Below are positions 16,048-24,160 of a stretch of DNA of 34,426 nt, one piece after another; the stretch's first letter is position 1, and each line of letters opens with the position of its first letter. Made by a program: the position numbers and the translations under genes. Source of the stretch: Nanobdellota archaeon (GTDB lineage Archaea > Nanobdellota > Nanobdellia > Parvarchaeales > Parvarchaeaceae); NCBI GenBank assembly GCA_021798355.1, contig JAJZMG010000049.1:1-34426 (forward strand), given 5' to 3'. The notes beneath the pieces are model-generated. The model was not told the DNA's origin and did not search any database. It worked only from the letters and a program-made list of their open reading frames with translations.

Positions 16048-18684
16048 ATGATAAAAGTCTTGAATAAGCAATACTCGGATAAAGAAAGCCTGAAAACTTT
16101 GAACCCTATTGTTAAAAACTGGTTTATTTCCAAGTTTAAAGAGTTGACTCCTCCTCAAAAGTTTTCATTTAAGACAATAAAAGACAAGAAAAATGTCCTT
16201 ATAACGGCACCAACAGGAAGCGGTAAAACCCTGTCTGCCTTCATCCCTATAATAAACAAGCTAGTTGAATTATCTATAAATGATGTATTAAACGATGAGA
16301 TCAAATGCTTGTACATATCGCCTTTAAGGGCATTAAATAATGATATTTACAAGAATCTTGTACTACCAATTGAAGATCTTTACAAAACACCCGAATTGGC
16401 TGAAAAGAAAAAGATAACTATAGGAGTGAGAACAGGCGATACTCCGCAGAATGAGCGCAGAAAACAGTTTGTTCACCCTCCTAGCATATTTGTAACTACT
16501 CCGGAATCTTTGGCAATAATGCTAAATTCCCCAAAATTTATACAAAAATTTGTTAATTTAGAGTATGTTATAGTTGATGAACTGCATGAACTTGCAAATA
16601 GTAAACGTGGCTCTCATCTTGTAGTTTCGCTTGAGAGATTGAGTGATTCGATAAAGCATGATTTTGTAAGAATAGGCTTAAGCGCAACGATATACCCTCT
16701 AGACAAAGCAGCACGCTTCCTTGTGGGTACAAAAAGAAGCTGCGTTGTTATTGACGCATCATGGAGTAAAAAAATAAATGCAAAGGTTATTTCGCCAGTT
16801 AGGGATTTGATATATACAAATGAATCAGAGATAGATACTGCCATGTACAATATAATAGACAACATAGTAAGAAAGAAGAGAACTACGCTTATATTTACCA
16901 ATACTCGCAGTGGGACTGAACGACTTGTTTTTAACCTTAAAAAAAGGTTTGGGTATAAAGATGAAGAAGTATCTGCACACCACGGTTCTCTTTCCAGAGA
17001 AGAAAGGTTCTCTGTAGAAGAAAACTTAAAGAACGGTAAGCTCAGGTGCGTAGTTTCATCCACAAGCTTAGAACTAGGAATTGATATAGGGAGTATAGAT
17101 AATGTCATACAGATAAACTCCCCGAAGAGCATAACTAGAGCCTTACAAAGAATTGGTAGAAGCGGACATGGCTTTAAAGACACTGCAAATGGCGATTTAA
17201 TAATAAATAACAGAGATGATTTAATCGAATGCACAGTAATGCTTTATGACGGCTTAAAAAGAAAGTTGGATTCGTTCACAATGCCAGAAAATCCATTGGA
17301 TGTTCTCGCGCAACACATTGTTGGGATGGGTTTAAATAAAATCTGGGATGCCAAAGATGCATATAACTTGATTAAAAAGGCTTATCCATTTAGAAACTTA
17401 GACAAAAAAGATTTTCTTGGTTTAATAAAGTATCTTGCTGGAGAATATGTTTCATTAAGAGAAAGATCGGTTTATGGGAAGATATGGTTTGATAACACTT
17501 CAAATAAATTTGGAAAAAGGGGCAGGCTTACCAGGTTAATATATTACACAAATATAGGAACTATTCCTGATGAGGTTGCAATAAATGTTTACATCTGGGG
17601 TACGAAGAAAAAGATAGGAAACATTGAAGAGGAGTTCCTGGAGAAACTAAAAAAGGGGGACGTTTTTGTTTTAGGCGGAAAAGTGTACAAATTCCAAAGA
17701 TCAAGCGCGGCTGATTGCTTTGTCTTGCCTGCAAACGGGGAAAAACCTAATATACCCCCTTGGTTTTCAGAGCAGCTTCCCTTAAGTTATGAATTAGCTG
17801 TGGATATAGGCAAGTTTAGAAGGGAATTTTCATCTCTTATAAATAACATGCCCAAAGAAAAATTCGTTTACAACAATCAAAAAGAAGTGCCTAAAAAAGT
17901 AAAGGAGTATCTGATTTCAATGCCTACAGACAAAAATTCAATTGCCTCAATATATGAATATATGATAGAACAGACCTATTTTACTGGTAAAGTTCCATCA
18001 GATAAGCTAATTTTGATAGAAAAGACAAAATACAATGACAAAGAATACACCATATTTCATTCACTCTTTGGAAGAAGAGTGAACGATGCATTATCTAGAG
18101 TTTTTGCGTTTATTTTAAGCGATAAAATCGGGGAAGAAATTGAATTAGTAATAAATGACAATGGCTTTGCATTAATTTCAAATAAAAAAATAGCAGATAA
18201 TACGATTAAAAGCGTCATCTCTTCTGCTTGCAACCAAGATATAAGAAAAATAATAAAAGAGAACATAAAAAGAACGGAAATACTTAGAAGAAGATTTAGA
18301 CATGCCGCAGCAAGAGGATTGATGATACTTAGAAATTACAAAGGCCATAGAATAAGAGTCGAAAGGCAGCAAATAAATGCACAGGCTCTTTTAAGGATAA
18401 TAAGCGAGATGGATGAAAATTTTCCAATACTAAAAGAAGCGTATAGAGAGATAGAAGAGGATGTTATGGATATTGTAAATGCATCTGGAATTTTAAGAGG
18501 AATTAAAGACAAAAAGATAAAATATTCAATAATAGAAACTCCTATTCCTTCCCCATTTTCTCATAATCTTGTAACTATAGGAGAAACTGACGTAATATCA
18601 ATAAAAAACAAGAAAGAATATGTTAGGCAGCTGCATAGACTTGTAATGGAAAAAATATCGGAGAAGCAAAATGCAAATAAATGA
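16048..18684 (+). CDS. lhr: Lhr-like superfamily 2 helicase
   Basis: ITAPTGSGKTLSAFIPIINKL, VDELHELANSKRGSHLVVSLERL, LSATIYP, SSTSLELGIDIGSID, ALQRIGRSGH. Confidence 0.94.
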   Translation: MIKVLNKQYSDKESLKTLNPIVKNWFISKFKELTPPQKFSFKTIKDKKNVLITAPTGSGKTLSAFIPIINKLVELSINDVLNDEIKCLYISPLRALNNDIYKNLVLPIEDLYKTPELAEKKKITIGVRTGDTPQNERRKQFVHPPSIFVTTPESLAIMLNSPKFIQKFVNLEYVIVDELHELANSKRGSHLVVSLERLSDSIKHDFVRIGLSATIYPLDKAARFLVGTKRSCVVIDASWSKKINAKVISPVRDLIYTNESEIDTAMYNIIDNIVRKKRTTLIFTNTRSGTERLVFNLKKRFGYKDEEVSAHHGSLSREERFSVEENLKNGKLRCVVSSTSLELGIDIGSIDNVIQINSPKSITRALQRIGRSGHGFKDTANGDLIINNRDDLIECTVMLYDGLKRKLDSFTMPENPLDVLAQHIVGMGLNKIWDAKDAYNLIKKAYPFRNLDKKDFLGLIKYLAGEYVSLRERSVYGKIWFDNTSNKFGKRGRLTRLIYYTNIGTIPDEVAINVYIWGTKKKIGNIEEEFLEKLKKGDVFVLGGKVYKFQRSSAADCFVLPANGEKPNIPPWFSEQLPLSYELAVDIGKFRREFSSLINNMPKEKFVYNNQKEVPKKVKEYLISMPTDKNSIASIYEYMIEQTYFTGKVPSDKLILIEKTKYNDKEYTIFHSLFGRRVNDALSRVFAFILSDKIGEEIELVINDNGFALISNKKIADNTIKSVISSACNQDIRKIIKENIKRTEILRRRFRHAAARGLMILRNYKGHRIRVERQQINAQALLRIISEMDENFPILKEAYREIEEDVMDIVNASGILRGIKDKKIKYSIIETPIPSPFSHNLVTIGETDVISIKNKKEYVRQLHRLVMEKISEKQNANK

Positions 18685-19414
18685 ATTTATAGAATTGATA
18701 GAGGGAATGCCTGCGGCTTATATAAAACCCCTAAATTCAATTATTATATCGGATACCCACCTAGGTTATGAAGGCCAAATGTCAGTATCGGGTACTTTAA
18801 TACCGAACAGAAATCTAAGTTTCATAGAGGATATAATAGAAAAAGCGGTTATAATTACAGGGGCAAATAGGCTAATCATAACCGGGGATTTAAAGAATGA
18901 TTTTTCTGACTTAAAATACTATGAAAGAAAAGAGGTAGGAGAGCTTATAGAATTTTGCGAAAAACTTTCAATAAAGTTAATTTTAATAAAGGGCAACCAC
19001 GACAATTACCTTGACAGGATAAAAAATAGTTATAATGTTGAGATAATTAAAGATTATCTGCTTGAGAAAGGCTTTTACATAACACATGGAGATGAACTCC
19101 CAAAATGTAGTGCAGATACGTATATAATCGGGCATGAACACCCTAGCATAGTAATCTACAGACAAGTAGGCAACGGAGAAAAGATGAAGGCATTTCTTTA
19201 CGGTGACACAAAAGACGGCAATAAGCTGCTTGTTTTACCTGCTTGCAGTATGTTTGCTCCGGGTAGCAATATAAATGAGGAAGGAAAAGACGAATTATTA
19301 TCTCCGTTTTTAAAAGAGATTTGCGATGTAGATAATTTAAATGCGATTTGCATATCAGAAAATGAAAACCTTAATTTTGGAAAAATAAAGGATTTAAGAA
19401 ACATCATAGTTTAA
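18671..19414 (+). CDS. Lhr-associated metallophosphoesterase
   Basis: IIISDTHLGYE, ITGDLKND, KGNHDNYLD, THGDE, IGHEHPSI; 14-nt overlap with lhr. Confidence 0.92.
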   Translation: MQINEFIELIEGMPAAYIKPLNSIIISDTHLGYEGQMSVSGTLIPNRNLSFIEDIIEKAVIITGANRLIITGDLKNDFSDLKYYERKEVGELIEFCEKLSIKLILIKGNHDNYLDRIKNSYNVEIIKDYLLEKGFYITHGDELPKCSADTYIIGHEHPSIVIYRQVGNGEKMKAFLYGDTKDGNKLLVLPACSMFAPGSNINEEGKDELLSPFLKEICDVDNLNAICISENENLNFGKIKDLRNIIV

Positions 19415-20202
19415 GTTTTTATTATTAAATGATATATATCTAGGTTTTTATGCCTTGAATATGGTGCAATAAAATCAAAGGGCATTTCACTGTCATACTT
19501 GAAATTTGCCGGGTAACTCGACTCTTTTTTCTTAAAAAGCTTTCTAAAATCTGTAAGATCTACATCGGAATTAGGGTCATACTTCTCATTTGTTTTTATA
19601 ACATATGTTTTTCTTCCTTTTGGAAGACCATCAGAACATATCAGATACCCTCCTTTCTTAAGCGCAAGGTTAGTTATCCTAACGCCACTGGAAACAAGTA
19701 TTTGAAGATCCAAATTTCTTGTTCCATTAAAGTATAAAGTACCGCTATCCGCGCATATTTCTACACCTATTCTAATATTTTTCCAGTTAAACTCGTTTTT
19801 TACCAAGTAATCCCTACCGACAATTTCAAATTTCCCGTTATTAAAGAATGAGGTTCCCCCATCTTTTCTTTTTATTGTAGAGAATATTACTTTTTTATTG
19901 TAGATGACTGGTAAAAAATTATACATTTTCATATTTTTTGTGGATATTACGGCAGTTCCAGGTAATATTAACTCTTCTGTTGCAATATTTTTTATTTTAT
20001 AGAGCAATTTTTCAAGTTCATAGTATGGATATGCAATCTCATCGCCTGAGTTATTATCCATAAGTGACCATTCTGGTCCAATTATCATATCCAACTCAAG
20101 CTTCTTTGATTTTTCGATTAAGCTCAAAGTTTTTTCTAGGCTGGAATAACGCGGTTTATATGTATTTATGTTTATTACTCCTACTTTTAGAAGCCTTTCC
20201 AT
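19411..20202 (-). CDS. Divergent nitrilase-superfamily (C-N hydrolase fold) protein, paralogue A
   Basis: IIGPEWSLM (candidate Glu), IFSTIKRKDGGTSFFN (candidate Lys), IGVEICADSG (candidate Cys); strongly similar to 31395-32252. Confidence 0.72.
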   Translation of the reverse strand: MERLLKVGVININTYKPRYSSLEKTLSLIEKSKKLELDMIIGPEWSLMDNNSGDEIAYPYYELEKLLYKIKNIATEELILPGTAVISTKNMKMYNFLPVIYNKKVIFSTIKRKDGGTSFFNNGKFEIVGRDYLVKNEFNWKNIRIGVEICADSGTLYFNGTRNLDLQILVSSGVRITNLALKKGGYLICSDGLPKGRKTYVIKTNEKYDPNSDVDLTDFRKLFKKKESSYPANFKYDSEMPFDFIAPYSRHKNLDIYHLIIKT

Positions 20203-20283
20203 AATCTATCTGAATCGGATGAATATTAATACATTTTGCGTTATCATAAACAATTATTTAATCTGTTATTGTGTTATATCAAT

Positions 20284-21591
20284 ATGGTGGTAAGCAAAAT
20301 AATAGTTATAGGTGCGGGTGCAACAGGGTCATTTATTACTCATGACTTAGCAAGCCGCGGTTTTGATGTTACAGTCATAGAAAAAGGGAATATTATAGGA
20401 GGAACGAGCGGAAAGTTCCACGGGATGCTGCATAGTGGTGCAAGATACGCAATGAATGACATTAAGGCTGCACAAGAAAGCATTTTAGACAATAAGATTA
20501 TATCCGAAATAGCTCCTTTTTGTATAGAGAACACGGGCGGATTATTTGTAGCTTTGAACGAAGAAGATTTGTCTTTTCAAAGCAAATTCGAAGAAGGGTG
20601 TAAAAAATCAAATATTCCAATAGAAAAGCTTAGTATAGAATCTGCATTGAAGGAAGAGCCTTTCCTGAATCCTTCATTAAAAGCGGCATATAAAGTTCCA
20701 GATAAGACTATAAACTCCTTTAGGTTTATAACAAGCTTGTTGCTCACCGCAAAAAGAGAATCCGCAAAGGTTTTACTAAATACTGAAGTTTTGGGCTTTA
20801 TAAAAGAAGGCAATAATATAAAGGGTGTAAAGATAAAAAATAATAATACAAAAGAAGTTAGCGAATTAAAGGCAGATTTAGTAGTAAATGCAAGCGGAGC
20901 ATGGGCTTCTAAATTAATAGCCGAAAAAATTGGAATTAAAAGCATAGAGATGATACTTTCAGCAGGTACAATGGCCGTTATAAACAGAAGGTTTACTAAA
21001 CATATAATAAATAGGCTAAGAGAACCATCGGACGGTGATATTGTCGTACCTTTTTTCAATGATTCAATTATAGGAACAACTGCCTTTATAGTGGATGATC
21101 CTGAGAAATTTGAAGTTGACAAAGAAGACATAAGTTTTTTGCAGAAAGCAGGTAGTGAAATGATACCTGTCCTCGCAAATCATCCAGTTTACAGGTACTA
21201 TGCGGGGGTTAGACCATTAATAGCTGTAGGGGAAAGTGATGATAGCAGAAAAGCAAGTAGAGATTTCAAAATATTTGATCATTCTGCTACGGATAACATA
21301 AACGGGATTATAAGCATAGTTGGTGGGAAGTTAAGCACTGCTAGAATAATGGCAAAGGACATAGGTGATTTTATAGGAAATAAAATGAACAATACCGCCG
21401 AATCAAAAACCGATAAAATAAAACTTTACTGGCCACAGATTAACAGTGAAAATATAGATGAGATGTCAAAGTCATTGTCACTAAGCAAGGACTTTCTATC
21501 TGAGATAATAAATGAATCCGCTGGCAAAACCTATTCTGATATGTATTCAAATGCAATGGATTTATTGTATTCAAGGAGGTTGTTTGAATAA
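20284..21591 (+). CDS. glpA: FAD-dependent glycerol-3-phosphate dehydrogenase, GlpA-like
   Basis: IIVIGAGATGSFITHDLASRGFDVTVIEKG; GKFHGMLHSGARYAMNDIKAAQESILDNKIISEIAPFCIENTGGLFVAL closely follows GlpA. No C-terminal BFD-type Cys cluster. Start trimmed to ATG 20284. Confidence 0.88.
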   Translation: MVVSKIIVIGAGATGSFITHDLASRGFDVTVIEKGNIIGGTSGKFHGMLHSGARYAMNDIKAAQESILDNKIISEIAPFCIENTGGLFVALNEEDLSFQSKFEEGCKKSNIPIEKLSIESALKEEPFLNPSLKAAYKVPDKTINSFRFITSLLLTAKRESAKVLLNTEVLGFIKEGNNIKGVKIKNNNTKEVSELKADLVVNASGAWASKLIAEKIGIKSIEMILSAGTMAVINRRFTKHIINRLREPSDGDIVVPFFNDSIIGTTAFIVDDPEKFEVDKEDISFLQKAGSEMIPVLANHPVYRYYAGVRPLIAVGESDDSRKASRDFKIFDHSATDNINGIISIVGGKLSTARIMAKDIGDFIGNKMNNTAESKTDKIKLYWPQINSENIDEMSKSLSLSKDFLSEIINESAGKTYSDMYSNAMDLLYSRRLFE

Positions 21592-21592
21592 A

Positions 21593-22057
21593 ATGGAAAT
21601 GAAGGGAAGTTTTGCAGTAAATTTTGAAGTTCAGAAAGTTTGGGGTGTAGTTTCAGATGCTAATAAATTTTCGAAATGCCTTCCAAATGTAGTATCTACT
21701 GAAGTAACGGGAGATAAATTCCAACTTCAGTTCAAGGCCGATGCAAAAAAATACACTTCAAAATTTTTAGGAGCTAGTTATCTTTCGACCCTTAACGTAA
21801 AATTTTCTGCCGAATTAAAGGAAATGCAGGAGAATAAGCATATCCTCATAGAAGGAGAGGGATCCACGATAGGCTTGAAGTTTTCACTTTCTATTTATAT
21901 TGATTTAAGCACGCAGGATTCTTCAACTAAAATAGATTGGAAAGCTGTAATAGAGCTCGGGAGAATGGCGAAACTTTTTGGGGAGGATGTTATTAATCAG
22001 GCGGTAACCGATATCGTAAACCAAACAATAGAAAACTTGAAAAATGTCCTTAAATAG
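21593..22057 (+). CDS. CoxG-family SRPBCC protein
   Basis: MKGSFAVNFEVQKVWGVVSDANKFSKCLPNV...TEVTGDKFQLQFKA...: CoxG (CO dehydrogenase subunit G)-like; 1 nt after glpA stop. TTG at 21584 is an alternative start. Confidence 0.8.
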   Translation: MEMKGSFAVNFEVQKVWGVVSDANKFSKCLPNVVSTEVTGDKFQLQFKADAKKYTSKFLGASYLSTLNVKFSAELKEMQENKHILIEGEGSTIGLKFSLSIYIDLSTQDSSTKIDWKAVIELGRMAKLFGEDVINQAVTDIVNQTIENLKNVLK

Positions 22058-22173
22058 TTTAAGATAACTTGCCTATCGGCTATCAAAATAAATTAAACAG
22101 CTTGAAAAACCCTGATTTTTTGACGTAAAATATTTATATAGTTGTAAATTGTATTATTTAAAGGTAGATAAAA

Positions 22174-22623
22174 ATGGAAACTAAATTAGATTTAATTTTA
22201 TTGGAAGAACTGGCTAGAAAATACGGGGCAGCGATTGGGTACGGCCTGCCAAACGATAAAGGGTACAATAATACGTTATATATTCTTTATATTGGCGATA
22301 AAAACCCATCAATAGAGTCGCACAATAAGCTAGAAATATGTATGAAAGAGTATCCATCTGAAAACAAAATAAAAACTATACAGCTGTTCTTGTATAATAA
22401 AGATAAAAATTCTCGTAAACTTCTTCTGGATTATATTCGCAGAGATACGCTCTCTAAGGATAAGCCGCTTTTCTTAACCGCGAAAAATTACAAAAACTGC
22501 AAGTACTATCTAAATAATGATACTATAATTAATGAATTGAACAGCGGTAATAGGGGTTTGAAGAAGCTGAATAGAACCCTTAACGATTTTATTTACAATA
22601 AAGAAAAATCTAAAGAGTTATAA
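22174..22623 (+). CDS. Hypothetical protein, 149 aa
   Basis: Intact ORF with upstream TATTTATATA box; no family recognised. Confidence 0.7.
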   Translation: METKLDLILLEELARKYGAAIGYGLPNDKGYNNTLYILYIGDKNPSIESHNKLEICMKEYPSENKIKTIQLFLYNKDKNSRKLLLDYIRRDTLSKDKPLFLTAKNYKNCKYYLNNDTIINELNSGNRGLKKLNRTLNDFIYNKEKSKEL

Positions 22624-22674
22624 GTTGAATCTAGTTATAAAAAATAGGTTTGTACTGATAATTAAAAATAAGTT

Positions 22675-24144
22675 ATGAAACTAGAAAACGTTGCAAAAAA
22701 TCTAAATCCAAATAGCGCTTCTAGAAATGAACGTTTAATCCTATCAGTACTCGTAATAAGCGTATTGATGGCTTCAATAGATTCAACAATAGTTCTACTT
22801 GCTTTTCCTGCAATAACCCAAAGCCTTCATTCTAACCTTTCAACGATAATTTGGGTCATTCTTATTTACCTGCTTATAACAGCAGTTGCAGCTACACAAC
22901 TAGGCAGGATAGGTGATATTTTTGGTAGATCTAAAATTTTCAACTTAGGCATAGCGATATTTACCGTTTTTTCATTTATGTGCGGTATAGCCCCTACAGA
23001 TGTAACTTTAATTATATTTAGAGGTTTTCAAGCGTTGGGTGGCGCTATGATGACCGCAAACAGCGGTGCCATAATAGCAGATACCTTTAGACAGGAAAGG
23101 TTAGGCAAAGCATACGGCTTTACAGGCATGGGCTGGAATGTAGGCGCTATGCTTGGAATCGTACTTGGAGGCGTTATAACCACCTTTATAGGTTACAGAT
23201 ACATCTTCTTCATAAATGTGCCTATAGGAGTAGTTCTTCTGCTGTTAGGTTTGAGATATATAAAAGACAATAAAAGAGAAAATGAAAAACTTGACATCTT
23301 AGGAATGAGTCTTTTTGGGATATCTCTTTCAATGATGTTATATGCAGGGGTAAGGATAGCTTCCGTAGGGTTAAATTTTGTAAATACTTTAACGTTGCTA
23401 ATAGGCGTTTTACTGCTTCTTCCATTCTATTTTAGAGAAAAAGCTTTCATAAACCCTGTGATAAAATTTTCAATGTTTAAGAATAAAGTGTTCAAGAACT
23501 CGGTATTGGCTTCAATGTTTCAGGGCCTAGGTTTTATGGGCGTGGCATTTATGCTGATTATGTATCTTCAAGGAGTAAGAGGATTAAGCCCTTTTGATGC
23601 ATCATTACTCCTTCTCCCAGGGTATATCTTAAGTGGCGTATTGTCTCCTTTTATGGGCAGATATTCTGATAAATACGGGGCTAGATTACTTGCCACTATA
23701 GGTCTTTTGGTCATGATAGCGGGTATAACCGTTTATTTCGCACTTACTGCTACATCAAGCATATATATAGTTCTTATTGGTTCAGCCATAACTGGGTTAG
23801 GAGGCGCAATGTTCTGGCCTGCAAATAACAGTGCTGTAATGAAAAGCAGTGAAGCAGGAAGATTCGGTACTGCTTCCGGCGTTTTAAGATTATTTGGTAG
23901 CATAGGGATAATGGGTAGTTTTATAATAGTAATAGTCACTGCGACTTTGGCCATACCAAGGTATCTTGCATTTGAAATATTTGTAGGGACCTCTAGACTT
24001 ATTGGCGGTATTACTAACGGATTTATAAAAGGTATGCATTTTTCGTTTATATTTCTCATATTGATGCTTGCAATAGCGGCATTGCTTTCTTTTACGCGTG
24101 GAAAGGAAAATACATCAGAGCAAATTAAAGTTAATCCTCAATGA
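22675..24144 (+). CDS. MFS multidrug-type transporter, DHA2/EmrB-QacA-like
   Basis: LMASIDSTIVLLAFPAITQSL, GRIGDIFGRSKIF, RGFQALGGAMMTANSGAIIAD, long multi-TM protein. Confidence 0.93.
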   Translation: MKLENVAKNLNPNSASRNERLILSVLVISVLMASIDSTIVLLAFPAITQSLHSNLSTIIWVILIYLLITAVAATQLGRIGDIFGRSKIFNLGIAIFTVFSFMCGIAPTDVTLIIFRGFQALGGAMMTANSGAIIADTFRQERLGKAYGFTGMGWNVGAMLGIVLGGVITTFIGYRYIFFINVPIGVVLLLLGLRYIKDNKRENEKLDILGMSLFGISLSMMLYAGVRIASVGLNFVNTLTLLIGVLLLLPFYFREKAFINPVIKFSMFKNKVFKNSVLASMFQGLGFMGVAFMLIMYLQGVRGLSPFDASLLLLPGYILSGVLSPFMGRYSDKYGARLLATIGLLVMIAGITVYFALTATSSIYIVLIGSAITGLGGAMFWPANNSAVMKSSEAGRFGTASGVLRLFGSIGIMGSFIIVIVTATLAIPRYLAFEIFVGTSRLIGGITNGFIKGMHFSFIFLILMLAIAALLSFTRGKENTSEQIKVNPQ

Positions 24145-24160
24145 GCAGAACTTGGATATT

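Noticed and set aside
16614-17234. 206-aa reverse-strand ORF inside lhr
   Set aside because: Antisense to helicase core motifs; low-complexity Leu/Ser/Phe composition typical of shadow ORFs.
20577-21131. 184-aa reverse-strand ORF inside glpA
   Set aside because: Antisense to well-supported GlpA motifs; no recognisable domain.
23733-24059. 108-aa reverse-strand ORF inside the DHA2 MFS gene
   Set aside because: Shadow ORF; sense-strand protein clearly coding.
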